DNA of 64,000 nt from Inia geoffrensis (taxonomy: Eukaryota > Chordata > Mammalia > Artiodactyla > Iniidae): the NCBI GenBank assembly GCA_036417435.1, contig CM070914.1:930001-994000 (forward strand), given 5' to 3'. Below, piece after piece: positions 25,885 to 38,330 of this stretch. Under the pieces are notes generated by a model, which worked only from the letters and a program-made list of their open reading frames with translations, was not told where the DNA came from and did no database searches. Position 1 is the first letter of the stretch. Each line of letters starts with the position of its first letter. A program made the position numbers and the translations under genes.

Positions 25885-27649
25885 GTGCATCATGCGAACT
25901 GCCTCAACCAAGCAACGCACTTGATATGTGTGGGGCCGTCTAACTCTTCAAAAGTCTGCAGTGCCACGGGAAGAGAAGGCCTGAAATTGCAGTCAGAACG
26001 CACGCTGACTCTCTCCTGGCGCCAGGGTGAGTTCAGGCAGGAGGTCGTACATGGAATGCGAAGCCCAGGGTTTCTCTGAGTGCAGCTCAGACTAGGGTAA
26101 TGGGTAAAATTTCGACGGCCTGAGGGACGTGCCAGAACGGTGTTCCTGAACCTCTGTGAGTGCTGGGGTACTTAAGCTGCTCCAAAACAGAGTGCAGTGC
26201 GTTTCCCTACACTCAGCATACACAGAGTGGCTCCAAAGGGCTACGGGACTGGATGTTGCTCAACAGACACAGGTGGGCCTGGGAGTACTTAGTGTACCTG
26301 GCAGTAACAGGATGCCTACATGAGCCTCCTAGGTGTCTGCAATATCACACTGCCATTTACGATATGCAGAGCAGAGGTCACATGCTCATGGAAAGTGCTG
26401 GACACCTCCGTTCCTACAAGCAAATCAAAGCCTAACCTCCTGTCATCTGTTCATGCTGGGTGCGCATTAAGTGACGCAGCATGGTAACATGCTGACTTTC
26501 TTCTGGAGCACAGTGACTTCACGTACGAGGTCTTCACAGTATTCAAGGCAGAGTGTTTTCTCATGGCAGCTCACCCTCAGGGCCATGACAAAGACTTCCT
26601 GGGGACTTCGGACTCACCAGAAATGTGGTTCTGACGGTGCTCCAGGACTCTGGAAATGTAGCTCTCCTCCCGGGACATGCGGTGTGCAGCCCGTCACTCG
26701 GCACGTACAGAGGCCCTCCGATGTACAGACCAGTGGGCCTCCATGTGGCTCAGCCTTCCCAGAGGGCTCTGGAGGTGCTCAGTGAACTTGGAGCAAAAAT
26801 GATGCACAACCGAGGGCCCTAGGAGTCCTCAAAAGGGTCCTTCCTTTAAAATAAATCCCAACAGCGATGAAGAACTCATGGAGACAGTTGCATGCCTCCC
26901 TTTTTACACGGCTACTCAGGGTCTAACGTGGAGACGTGTTCTCTCATTGTTTCACTTTAGTTCTAGAGACTGTCATGCTCACCACCACCGAGGCCATGGA
27001 AGCACCTTGTTTAGACAGAGCCAATTCATATTTTTCCCCGAAGCATTCTTATAGGGTGGAGAGATCTGTCAACAGCAGAGAATGTCAGGTAGTTTCTAGG
27101 CAGCATGAATGGAGCCTTCAAATTGAGAAAAGAAGTCTAGTTCCAGCAGGCCCCGATTTCCACGCGCACACTCATCCTACGTCCCTCGGGTTTCTAACAA
27201 GTCCAAAGGGAGACAAGGTTACCCAGTGTTTCCTTCCCTGAATCAACTTGTCGAACTAGGGTTTTGTGCATCATGCGAACTGCCTCAACCAAGCAACGCA
27301 CTTGGTATGTGTGGGGCCGTCTAACTCTTCAAAAGTCTGCAGTGCCACGGGAAGAGCAGGCCTGAAATTGCAGTCAGAACGCACGCTGACTCTCTCCTGG
27401 CGCCAGGGTGAGTTCAGGCAGGAGGTCGTACATGGAATGCGAAGCCCAGGGTTTCTCTGAGTGCAGCTCAGACTAGGGTAATGGGTAAAATTTCGACGGC
27501 CTGAGGGAAGTGCCAGAACGGTGTTCCTGAACCTCTGTGAGTGCCTGGGTACTTAAGCTGCTCCGAAACAGAGTGCAGTGCGTTTCCCTACACTCAGCAT
27601 ACACAGAGTGGCTCCAAAGGGCTACGGGAGTGGATGTTGCTCAACAGAC
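24784..27649. repeat. Nested three-unit duplication, copy 2
   Basis: Partner of 20,637-23,502. Differences noticed include CTAACC for CTCACC near 25,234, GAGAAGG for GAGCAGG near 25,976, CTGCAATATC near 26,338, TCTTCACAG near 26,535, GAGATCTG near 27,065 and GGGAGTGG near 27,628. Confidence 0.82.
25885..27265. repeat. Unit U19 (1,381 bp)
   Basis: S allele plus T insertion. U16 subtype. GAGAAGGCC near 25,976 and CTGCAATATC near 26,338; the latter removes a stop so that the frame starting at 26,160 runs to 91 codons. Confidence 0.95.
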
Positions 27650-28651
27650 ACAGGTGGGCCTGGGAGTAGTTAGTGTACTATACCTGGCAGTAACAGGATG
27701 CCCACATGAGCCTCCTAGGTGTCTGTAAAATCATACTGCGATTTGAGATATGAAGAGCAGAGGTCACATGCTCATGGAAAGTGCTGGACACCATCGTTCC
27801 TACAAACAAATCAAAGCCTAACCTCCAGGCATGTGTTCATGCTGGGTGCGCATTAAGTGACGCAGCATGGTAAGATGCGGACTTTCTCCTGGAGCACAGT
27901 GACTTCACGTACGAGGTCTTCTAAGTATTCAAGGCAGAGTGTTTTCTCATGGCAGCTCACCCTCAGGGCAATGACGAAGACTTCCTGGGGACTTCGGACT
28001 CACCAGAAATGTGGTCCTGACGGTGCTCCAGGACTCTTGAAATGTAGCTCTCCTCCCGGTACATGCGGTGTGCAGCCCGTCACTCGGCACGTACAGAGGC
28101 CCTCCGATGGACAGACCAGTGGGCCTCCATGTGGCTCAGCCTTCCCACAGGGCTCTGGAGGTACTCAGTGAACTTGGAGCAAAAACGATGAACAACCGAG
28201 GGCCCTAGGAGTCCTCCAAAGGGTTCTTCCTTTAAAATAAATCCCAACAGCGATGAAGAACTCATGGAGACAGTTGCATGCCTCCCTTTTTCCACGGCTA
28301 CTCAGGGTCTAACGTGGAGACGTGTTCTCTCATTGTTTCACTTTAGTTCTAGAGACTGTCATGCTCACCACCACCGAGGCCATGGAAGCAACTTGTTTGG
28401 ACAGAGCCAATTCATATTTTTCCCCGAAGCATTCTTACAGGGTTGAGAGGCCTGTCAACAGCAGAGAATATCAGGTAGTTTCTAGGCAGGATGAATGGAG
28501 CCTTCAAATTGAGAAAACAAGTCTAGTTCCAGCAGGCCCCGATTTCCACGGACACACTCATCCTACGTCCCTCGGGTTTCTAACAAGTCCAAAGGGAGAC
28601 AAGGTTACCCAGTGTTTCCTTCCCTGAATCAACTTGTCGAAGTAGGGTTTT
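27266..28651. repeat. Unit U20 (1,386 bp)
   Basis: First L2 allele (TGTACTATAC, 27,674-27,683) plus T insertion. Introduces GATATGAAGAG, CACCATCG, ACAAACAAATC, GATGCGGAC, GGGCAATGACG and CTCTTGAAATG, a subtype that recurs in U27, U29, U31, U36 and U38. Confidence 0.95.
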
Positions 28652-30032
28652 GTGCATCATGCGAACTGCCTCAACCAAGCAACGCACTTGGTACGTGTGT
28701 GGCCGTCTAACTCTTCAAAAGTCTGCAGTGCCACGGGAAGAGCAGGCCTGAAATTGCAGTCAGAACGCACGCTGACTCTCTCCTGGCGCCAGGGTGAGTT
28801 CAGACAGGAGGTCGTACATGGAATGCGAAGCCCAGGGTTTCTCTGAGTGCAGCTCAGACTAGGGTAATGGGTAAAATTTCGACGGCCTGAGGGACGTGCC
28901 AGAACGGTGTTCCTGAACCTCTGTGAGTGCTGGGGTACTTAAGCTGCTCCAAAACAGAGTGCAGTGCGTTTCCCTACACTCAGCATACACAGAGTGGCTC
29001 CAAAGGGCTACGGGACTGGATGTTGCTCAACAGACACAGGTGGGCCTGGGAGTACTTAGTGTACCTGGCAGTAACAGGATGCCTACATGAGCCTCCTAGG
29101 TGTCTGTAATATCACACTGCCATTTAAGATATGCAGAGCAGAGGTCACATGCTCATGGAAAGTGCTGGACACCTCCGTTCCTACAAGCAAATCAAAGCCT
29201 AACCTCCTGGCATGTGTTCATGCTGGGTGCGCATTAAGTGACGCAGCATGGTAACATGCTGACTTTCTTCTGGAGCACAGTGACTTCACGTACGAGGTCT
29301 TCTCAGTATTCAAGGCAGAGTGTTTTCTCATGGCAGCTCACCCTCAGGGCCATGACAAAGACTTCCTGGGGACTTCGGACTCACCAGAAATGTGGTCCTG
29401 ACGGTGCTCCAGGACTCATGAAATGTAGCTCTCCTCCCGGGACATGCGGTGTGCAGCCCGTCAGTCGGCACGTACAGAGGCCCTCCGATGTACAGACCAG
29501 TGGGCCTCCATGTGGTTCAGCCTTCCCACAGGGCTCTGGAGGTACTCAGTGAACTTGGAGGAAAAATGATGCACAACCGAGGGCCCTAGGAGTCCTCCAA
29601 AGGGTACTTCCTTTAAAATAAATCCCAACAGCGATGAAGAACTCATGGAGGCAGTTGCATGCCTCCCTTTTTCCACGGCTACTCAGGGTCTAACGTGGAG
29701 ACGTGTTCTCTCATTGTTTCTTTTTAGTTCTAGAGACTGTCATGCTCACCACCACCGAGGCCATGGAAGCAATTTGTTTGGCCAGAGCCAATTGATATTT
29801 TTCCCCGAAGCATTCTTACAGGGTTGAGAGGCCTGTCAACAGCAGAGAATGTCAGGTAGTTTCTAGGCAGCATGAATGGAGCCTTCAAATTGAGAAAACA
29901 AGTCAAGTTCCAGCAGGCCCCGATTTCCACGGGCACACTCATCCTACGTCCCTCGGGTTTCTAACAAGTCCAAAGGGAGACAAGGTTACCCAGTGTTTCC
30001 TTCCCTGAATCAACTTGTCGAAGTAGGGTTTT
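28652..30032. repeat. Unit U21 (1,381 bp)
   Basis: S allele plus T insertion. GACTCATGAAATG, GTCAGTCGG, GAGGCAG and CAATTGATATT, which places a TGA in the 101-codon frame. Same subtype as U28 and the tail of U35. Confidence 0.95.
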
Positions 30033-31417
30033 GTGCATCATGCGAACTGCCTCAACCAAGCAACGCACTTGGTATGTGTGGGGCCGTCTAACTCTTCAAA
30101 AGTCTGCAGTGCCACGGGAAGAGCAGGCCTGAAATTGCAGTCAGAACGCACGCTGACTCTCTCCTGGCGCCAGGGTGAGTTCAGGCAGGAGGTCGTACAT
30201 GGAATGCGAAGCCCAGGGTTTCTCTGAGTGCAGCTCAGACTAGGGTAATGGGTAAAATTTCGACGGCCTGAGGGACGTGCCAGAACGGTGTTCCTGAACC
30301 TCTGTGAGTGCTGGGGTACTTAAGCTGCTCCAAAACAGAGTGCAGTGCGTTTCCCTACACTCAGCATACACAGAGTGGCTCCAAAGGGCTACGGGACTGG
30401 ATGTTGCTCAACAGACACAGGTGGGCCTGAGAGTACTTAGTGTACTGTACCTGGCAGTAACAGGATGCCAACATGAGCCTCCTAGGTGTCTGTAATATCA
30501 CACTGCCATTTAAGATATGCAGAGCAGAGGTCACATGCTCATGGAAAGTGCTGGACACCTCCGTTCCTACAAGCAAATCAAAGCCTAACCTCCTGGCATG
30601 TGTTCATGCTGGGTGCGCATTAAGTGACTCAGCATGGTAACATGCTGACTTTCTTCTGGAGCACAGTGACTTCACGTACGAGGTCTTCTCAGTATTCAAG
30701 GCAGAGTGTTTTCTCATGGCAGCTCACCCTTAGGGCCATGACAAAGACTTTCTGGGGACTTCGGACTCACCACAAATGTGGTCCTGACGGTGCTCCAGGA
30801 CTCTGGAAATGGAGCTCTCCTCCCGGGACATGCGGTGTGCAGCCCGTCACTCGGCACGTACAGAGGCCCTCCGATGTACAGACCAGTGGGCCTCCATGTG
30901 GTTCAGCCTTCCCACAGGGCTCTGGAGGTACTCAGTGAACTTGGAGGAAAAATGATGCACAACCGAGGGCCCAGGAGTCCTCCAAAGGGTACTTCCTTTA
31001 AAATAAATCCCAATAGCGATGAAGAACTCATGGAGACAGTTGCATGCCTCCCTTTTTCCACGGCTACTCAGGGTCTAACGTGGAGACGTGTTCTCTCATT
31101 GTTTCTTTTTAGTTCTAGAGACTGTCATGCTCACCACCACCGAGGCCATGGAAGCAATTTGTTTGGCCAGAGCCAATTCATATTTTGCCCCGAAGCATTC
31201 TTACAGGGTTGAGAGGCCTGTCAACAGCAGAGAATGTCAGGTAGTTTCTAGGCAGCATGAATGGAGCCTTCAAATTGAGAAAACAAGTCTAGTTCCAGCA
31301 GGCCCCGATTTCCACGGGCACACTCATCCTACGTCCCTCGGGTTTCTAACAAGTCCAAAGGGAGACAAGGTTACCCAGTGTTTCCTTCCCTGAATCAACT
31401 TGTCGAAGTAGGGTTTT
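30033..31417. repeat. Unit U22 (1,385 bp)
   Basis: L1 allele. Copy of U14 at offset 11,060. GTGACTCAGCA at 30,624-30,634. Private GAAATGGAGC near 30,806. Confidence 0.95.
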
Positions 31418-32797
31418 GTGCATCATGCGAACTGCCTCAACCAAGCAACGCCCTTGATATGTGTGGGGCCGTCTAACTCTTCAAAAGTCTGCAGTGCCAC
31501 GGGAAGAGCAGGCCTGAAATTGCAGTCAGAACGCACGCTGACTCTCTCCTGGCGCCAGGGGGAGTTCAGGCAGGAGGTCGTACATGGAATGCGAAGCCCA
31601 GGGTTTCTCTGAGTGCAGCTCAGACTAGGGTAATGGGTAAAATTTCGACGGCCTGAGGGACGTGCCAGAACGGTGTTCCTGAACCTCTGTGAGTGCTGGG
31701 GTACTTAAGCTGCTCCAAAACAGAGTGCAGTGCGTTTTCCTACACTCAGCATACACAGAGTGGCTCCAAAGGGCTACGGGACTGGATGTTGCTCAACAGA
31801 CACAGGTGGGCCTGGGAGTACTTAGTGTACCTGGCAGTAACAGGATGCCTACATGAGCCTCCTAGGTGTCTGTAATATCACACTGCCATTTAAGATATGC
31901 AGAGCAGAGGTCACATGCTCATGGAAAGTGCTGGACACCTCCGTTCCTACAAGCAAATCAAAGCCTAACCTCCTGGCATGTGTTCATGCTGGGTGCGCAT
32001 TAAGTGACTCAGCATGGTAACATGCTGACTTTCTTCTGGAGCACAGTGACTTCACGTACGAGGTCTTCTCAGTATTCAAGGCAGAGTGTTTTCTCATGGC
32101 AGCTCACACTTAGGGCCATGACAAAGACTTTCTGGGGACTTCGGACTCACCACAAATGTGGTCCTGACGGTGCTCCAGGACTCTGGAAATGTAGCTCTCC
32201 TCCCGGGACATGCGGTGTGCAGCCCGTCACTCGGCACGTACAGAGGCCCTCCGATGTACAGACCAGTGGGCCTCCATGTGGTTCAGCCTTCCCACAGGGC
32301 TCTGGAGGTACTCAGTGAACTTGGAGGAAAAATGATGCACAACCGAGGGCCCAGGAGTCCTCCAAAGGGTACTTCCTTTAAAATAAATCCCAATAGCGAT
32401 GAAGAACTCATGGAGACAGTTGCATGCCTCCCTTTTTCCACGGCTACTCAGGGTCTAACGTGGAGACGTGTTCTCTCATTGTTTCTTTTTAGTTCTAGAG
32501 ACTGTCATGCTCACCACCACCGAGGCCATGGAAGCAATTTGTTTGGCCAGAGCCAATTCATATTTTGCCCCGAAGCATTCTTACAGGGTTGAGAGGCCTG
32601 TCAACAGCAGAGAATGTCAGGTAGTTTCTAGGCAGCATGAATGGAGCCTTCAAATTGAGAAAACAAGTCTAGTTCCAGCAGGCCCCGATTTCCACGGGCA
32701 CACTCATCCTACGTCCCTCGGGTTTCTAACAAGTCCAAAGGGAGACAAGGTTACCCAGTGTTTCCTTCCCTGAATCAACTTGTCGAAGTAGGGTTTT
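31418..32797. repeat. Unit U23 (1,380 bp)
   Basis: S allele. Copy of U15 at offset 11,060, sharing GCGCCAGGGGGAG at 31,553. GTGACTCAGCA at 32,004-32,014. Private CTCACACTTAGG near 32,103. Confidence 0.95.
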
Positions 32798-34178
32798 GTG
32801 CATCATGCGAACTGCCTCAACCAAGCAACGCACTTGATATGTGTGGGGCCGTCTAACTCTTCAAAAGTCTGCAGTGCCACGGGAAGAGCAGGCCTGAAAT
32901 TGCAGTCAGAACGCACGCTGACTCTCTCCTGGCGCCAGGGTGAGTTCAGGCAGGAGGTCGTACATGGAATGCGAAGCCCAGGGTTTCTCTGAGTGCAGCT
33001 CAGACTAGGGTAATGGGTAAAATTTCGACGGCCTGAGGGACGTGCCAGAACGGTGTTCCTGAAACTCTGTGAGTGCTGGGGTACTTAAGCTGCTCCAAAA
33101 CAGAGTGCAGTGCGTTTCCCTACACTCAGCATACACAGAGTGGCTCCAAAGGGCTACGGGACTGGATGTTGCTCAACAGACACAGGTGGGCCTGGGAGTA
33201 CTTAGTGTACCTGGCAGTAACAGGATGCCTACATGAGCCTCCTAGGTGTCTGTAATATCACACTGCCATTTACGATATGCAGAGCAGAGGTCACATGCTC
33301 ATGGAAAGTGCTGGACACCTCCGTTCCTACAAGCAAATCAAAGCCTAACCTCCTGTCATCTGTTCATGCTGGGTGCGCATTAAGTGATGCAGCATGGTAA
33401 CATGCTGACTTTCTTCTGGAGCACAGTGACTTCACGTACGAGGTCTTCTCAGTATTCAAGGCAGAGTGTTTTCTCATGGCAGCTCACCCTCAGGGCCATG
33501 ACAAAGACTTCCTGGGGACTTCGGACTCACCAGAAATGTGGTTCTGACGGTGCTCCAGGACTCTGGAAATGTAGCTCTCCTCCCGGGACATGCGGTGTGC
33601 AGCCCGTCACTCGGCACGTACAGAGACCCTCCGATGTACAGACCAGTGGGCCTCCATGTGGCTCAGCCTTCCCAGAGGGCTCTGGAGGTGCTCAGTGAAC
33701 TTGGAGCAAAAATGATGCACAACCGAGGGCCCTAGGAGTCCTCAAAAGGGTCCTTCCTTTAAAATAAATCCCAACAGCGATGAAGAACTCATGGAGACAG
33801 TTGCATGCCTCCCTTTTTACACGGCTACTCAGGGTCTAACGTGGAGACGTGTTCTCTCATTGTTTCACTTTAGTTCTAGAGACTGTCATGCTCACCACCA
33901 CCGAGGCCATGGAAGCACCTTGTTTAGACAGAGCCAATTCATATTTTTCCCCGAAGCATTCTTATAGGGTGGAGAGACCTGTCAACAGCAGAGAATGTCA
34001 GGTAGTTTCTAGGCAGCATGAATGGAGCCTTCAAATTGAGAAAAGAAGTCTAGTTCCAGCAGGCCCCGATTTCCACGCGCACACTCATCCTACGTCCCTC
34101 GGGTTTCTAACAAGTCCAAAGGGAGACAAGGTTACCCAGTGTTTCCTTCCCTGAATCAACTTGTCGAAGTAGGGTTTT
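32798..34178. repeat. Unit U24 (1,381 bp)
   Basis: S allele plus T insertion. Copy of U16 at offset 11,060. Private GAAACTCTG near 33,061 and CAGAGACCC near 33,622. Confidence 0.95.
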
Positions 34179-35563
34179 GTGCATCATGCGAACTGCCTCA
34201 ACCAAGCAACGCACTTGGTATGTGTGGGGCCGTCTAACTCTTCAAAAGTCTGCAGTGCCACGGGAAGAGCAGGCCTGAAATTGCAGTCAGAACGCACGCT
34301 GACTCTCTCCTGGCGCCAGGGTGAGTTCAGGCAGGAGGTCGTACATGGAATGCGAAGCCCAGGGTTTCTCTGAGTGCAGCTCAGACTAGGGTAATGGGTA
34401 AAATTTCGACGGCCTGAGGGACGTGCCAGAACGGTGTTCCTGAACCTCTGTGAGTGCCTGGGTACTTAAGCTGCTCCGAAACAGAGTGCAGTGCGTTTCC
34501 CTACACTCAGCATACACAGAGTGGCTCCAAAGGGCTACGGGACTGGATGTTGCTCAACAGACGCAGGTGGGCCTGAGAGTACTTAGTGTACTGTACCTGG
34601 CAGTAACAGGATGCCAACATGAGCCTCCTAGGTGTCTGTAAAATCATACTGCCATTTAAGATATGCAGAGCAGAGGTCACATGCTCATGGAAAGTGCTGG
34701 ACACCTCCGTTCCTACAAGCAAATCAAAGCCTAACCTCCAGGCATGTGTTCATGCTGGGTGCGCATTACGTGACGCAGCATGGTAAGATGCTGACTTTCT
34801 CCTGGAGCACAGTGACTTCACGTACGAGGTCTTCTAAGTATTCAAGGCAGAGTGTTTTCTCATGGCAGCTCACCCTCAGGGCCATGACAAAGACTTCCTG
34901 GGGACATCGGACTCACCAGAAATGTGGTCCTGACGGTGCTCCAGGACTCTGGAAATGTAGCTCTCCTCCCGGGACATGCGCTGTGCAGCCCGTCACTCGG
35001 CACGTACAGAGGCCCTCCGATGTACAGACCAGTGGGCCTCCATGTGGTTCAGCCTTCCCACAGGGCTCTGGAGGTACTCAGTGAACTTGGAGGAAAAATG
35101 ATGCACAACCGAGGGCCCAGGAGTCCTCCAAAGGGTACTTCCTTTAAAATAAATCCCAATAGCGATGAAGAACTCATGGAGACAGTTGCATGCCTCCCTT
35201 TTTCCACGGCTACTCAGGGTCTAACGTGGAGACGTGTTCTCTCATTGTTTCTTTTTAGTTCTAGAGACTGTCATGCTCACCACCACCGAGGCCATGGAAG
35301 CAATTTGTTTGGCCAGAGCCAATTCATATTTTGCCCCGAAGCATTCTTACAGGGTTGAGAGGCCTGTCAACAGCAGAGAATGTCAGGTAGTTTCTAGGCA
35401 GCATGAATGGAGCCTTCAAATTGAGAAAACAAGTCTAGTTCCAGCAGGCCCCGATTTCCACGGGCACACTCATCCTACGTCCCTCGGGTTTCTAACAAGT
35501 CCAAAGGGAGACAAGGTTACCCAGTGTTTCCTTCCCTGAATCAACTTGTCGAAGTAGGGTTTT
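34179..35563. repeat. Unit U25 (1,385 bp), U17/U18 chimera
   Basis: L1 allele. Up to C34,981 it follows U17 (GCGCTGTG); from T35,048 (GTGGTTCAG) it follows U18, including the loss of the T insertion and the CTTTTTAG/GCAATTTG tail. The exchange lies in 34,982-35,047. Confidence 0.93.
34982..35047. other. Crossover interval in chimeric unit U25
   Basis: Left of this 66-bp interval the sequence follows 23,9xx (offset 11,060, last marker C34,981); right of it the sequence follows 25,3xx (offset 9,679, first marker T35,048). Within it the two parents do not differ. This is +803 to +868 from the unit anchor. Confidence 0.85.
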
Positions 35564-36944
35564 GTGCATCATGCGAACTGCCTCAACCAAGCAACGCACT
35601 TGATATGTGTGGGGCCGTCTAACTCTTCAAAAGTCTGCAGTGCCACGGGAAGAGAAGGCCTGAAATTGCAGTCAGAACGCACGCTGACTCTCTCCTGGCG
35701 CCAGGGTGAGTTCAGGCAGGAGGTCGTACATGGAATGCGAAGCCCAGGGTTTCTCTGAGTGCAGCTCAGACTAGGGTAATGGGTAAAATTTCGACGGCCT
35801 GAGGGACGTGCCAGAACGGTGTTCCTGAACCTCTGTGAGTGCTGGGGTACTTAAGCTGCTCCAAAACAGAGTGCAGTGCGTTTCCCTACACTCAGCATAC
35901 ACAGAGTGGCTCCAAAGGGCTACGGGACTGGATGTTGCTCAACAGACACAGGTGGGCCTGGGAGTACTTAGTGTACCTGGCAGTAACAGGATGCCTACAT
36001 GAGCCTCCTAGGTGTCTGTAATATCACACTGCCATTTACGATATGCAGAGCAGAGGTCACATGCTCATGGAAAGTGCTGGACACCTCCGTTCCTACAAGC
36101 AAATCAAAGCCTAACCTCCTGTCATCTGTTCATGCTGGGTGCGCATTAAGTGACGCAGCATGGTAACATGCTGACTTTCTTCTGGAGCACAGTGACTTCA
36201 CGTACGAGGTCTTCTCAGTATTCAAGGCAGAGTGTTTTCTCATGGCAGCTCACCCTCAGGGCCATGACAAAGACTTCCTGGGGACTTCGGACTCACCAGA
36301 AATGTGGTTCTGACGGTGCTCCAGGACTCTGGAAATGTAGCTCTCCTCCCGGGACATGCGGTGTGCAGCCCGTCACTCGGCACGTACAGAGGCCCTCCGA
36401 TGTACAGACCAGTGGGCCTCCATGTGGCTCAGCCTTCCCAGAGGGCTCTGGAGGTGCTCAGTGAACTTGGAGCAAAAATGATGCACAACCGAGGGCCCTA
36501 GGAGTCCTCAAAAGGGTCCTTCCTTTAAAATAAATCCCAACAGCGATGAAGAACTCATGGAGACAGTTGCATGCCTCCCTTTTTCCACGGCTACTCAGGG
36601 TCTAACGTGGAGACGTGTTCTCTCATTGTTTCACTTTAGTTCTAGAGACTGTCATGCTCACCACCACCGAGGCCATGGAAGCACCTTGTTTAGACAGAGC
36701 CAATTCATATTTTTCCCCGAAGCATTCTTATAGGGTGGAGAGACCTGTCAACAGCAGAGAATGTCAGGTAGTTTCTAGGCAGCATGAATGGAGCCTTCAA
36801 ATTGAGAAAAGAAGTCTAGTTCCAGCAGGCCCCGATTTCCACGCGCACACTCATCCTACGTCCCTCGGGTTTCTAACAAGTCCAAAGGGAGACAAGGTTA
36901 CCCAGTGTTTCCTTCCCTGAATCAACTTGTCGAAGTAGGGTTTT
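35564..36944. repeat. Unit U26 (1,381 bp)
   Basis: S allele plus T insertion. Copy of U19 at offset 9,679, but with CTGTAATATC and TTTTTCCACGG near 36,581, where U19 has TTTTTACACGG. Confidence 0.95.
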
Positions 36945-38330
36945 GTGCATCATGCGAACTGCCTCAACCAAGCAACGCACTTGGTATGTGTGGGGCCGTC
37001 TAACTCTTCAAAAGTCTGCAGTGCCACGGGAAGAGCAGGCCTGAAATTGCAGTCAGAACGCACGCTGACTCTCTCCTGGCGCCAGGGTGAGTTCAGGCAG
37101 GAGGTCGTACATGGAATGTGAAGCCCAGGGTTTCTCTGAGTGCAGCTCAGACTAGGGTAATGGGTAAAATTTCGACGGCCTGAGGGACGTGCCAGAACGG
37201 TGTTCCTGAACCTCTGTGAGTGCCTGGGTACTTAAGCTGCTCCGAAACAGAGTGCAGTGCGTTTCCCTACACTCAGCATACACAGAGTGGCTCCAAAGGG
37301 CTACGGGACTGGATGTTGCTCAACAGACACAGGTGGGCCTGGGAGTAGTTAGTGTACTATACCTGGCAGTAACAGGATGCCCACATGAGCCTCCTAGGTG
37401 TCTGTAAAATCATACTGCAATTTGAGATATGAAGAGCAGAGGTCACATGCTCATGGAAAGTGCTGGACACCATCGTTCCTACAAACAAATCAAAGCCTAA
37501 CCTCCAGGCATGTGTTCATGCTGGGTGCGCATTAAGTGACGCAGCATGGTAAGATGCGGACTTTCTCCTGGAGCACAGTGACTTCACGTACGAGGTCTTC
37601 TAAGTATTCAAGGCAGAGTGTTTTCTCATGGCAGCTCACCCTCAGGGCAATGACGAAGACTTCCTGGGGACTTCGGACTCACCAGAAATGTGGTCCTGAC
37701 GGTGCTCCAGGACTCTTGAAATGTAGCTCTCCTCCCGGTACATGCGGTGTGCAGCCCGTCACTCGGCACGTACAGAGGCCCTCCGATGTACAGACCAGTG
37801 GGCCTCCATGTGGCTCAGCCTTCCCACAGGGCTCTGGAGGTACTCAGTGAACTTGGAGCAAAAACGATGCACAACCGAGGGCCCTAGGAGTCCTCCAAAG
37901 GGTTCTTCCTTTAAAATAAATCCCAACAGCGATGAAGAACTCATGGAGACAGTTGCATGCCTCCCTTTTTCCACGGCTACTCAGGGTCTAACGTGGAGAC
38001 GTGTTCTCTCATTGTTTCACTTTAGTTCTAGAGACTGTCATGCTCACCACCACCGAGGCCATGGAAGCAACTTGTTTGGACAGAGCCAATTCATATTTTT
38101 CCCCGAAGCATTCTTACAGGGTTGAGAGGCCTGTCAACAGCAGAGAATATCAGGTAGTTTCTAGGCAGGATGAATGGAGCCTTCAAATTGAGAAAAGAAG
38201 TCTAGTTCCAGCAGGCCCCGATTTCCACGGACACACTCATCCTACGTCCCTCGGGTTTCTAACAAGTCCAAAGGGAGACAAGGTTACCCAGTGTTTCCTT
38301 CCCTGAATCAACTTGTCGAAGTAGGGTTTT
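36945..38330. repeat. Unit U27 (1,386 bp)
   Basis: L2 allele plus T insertion. Copy of U20 at offset 9,679. GAATGTGAAG near 37,115 is a CpG-to-TpG change that closes the 64-codon frame at the unit start. Confidence 0.95.

Larger units (their letters stand above)
18771..29830. repeat. Eight-unit higher-order repeat (11,060 bp), copy 1
   Basis: Starts after the last mismatch at 18,770/29,830. Positions 18,771-23,987 match 29,831-35,047 at an offset of exactly 11,060, with about nine point differences noticed (for example 19,311, 21,108 and the AATG/ATTG change near 20,039). Positions 25,303 to about 29,900 match the downstream copy at offset 9,679. The stretch between, roughly one unit around 24,000-25,300, has no counterpart in copy 2. 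Confidence 0.9.

Noticed and set aside
35005..35047. Human PRDM9 13-mer hotspot motif at the shared junction
   Set aside because: Only the seven-base start CCTCCAT is present; the rest of CCNCCNTNNCCNC does not match.
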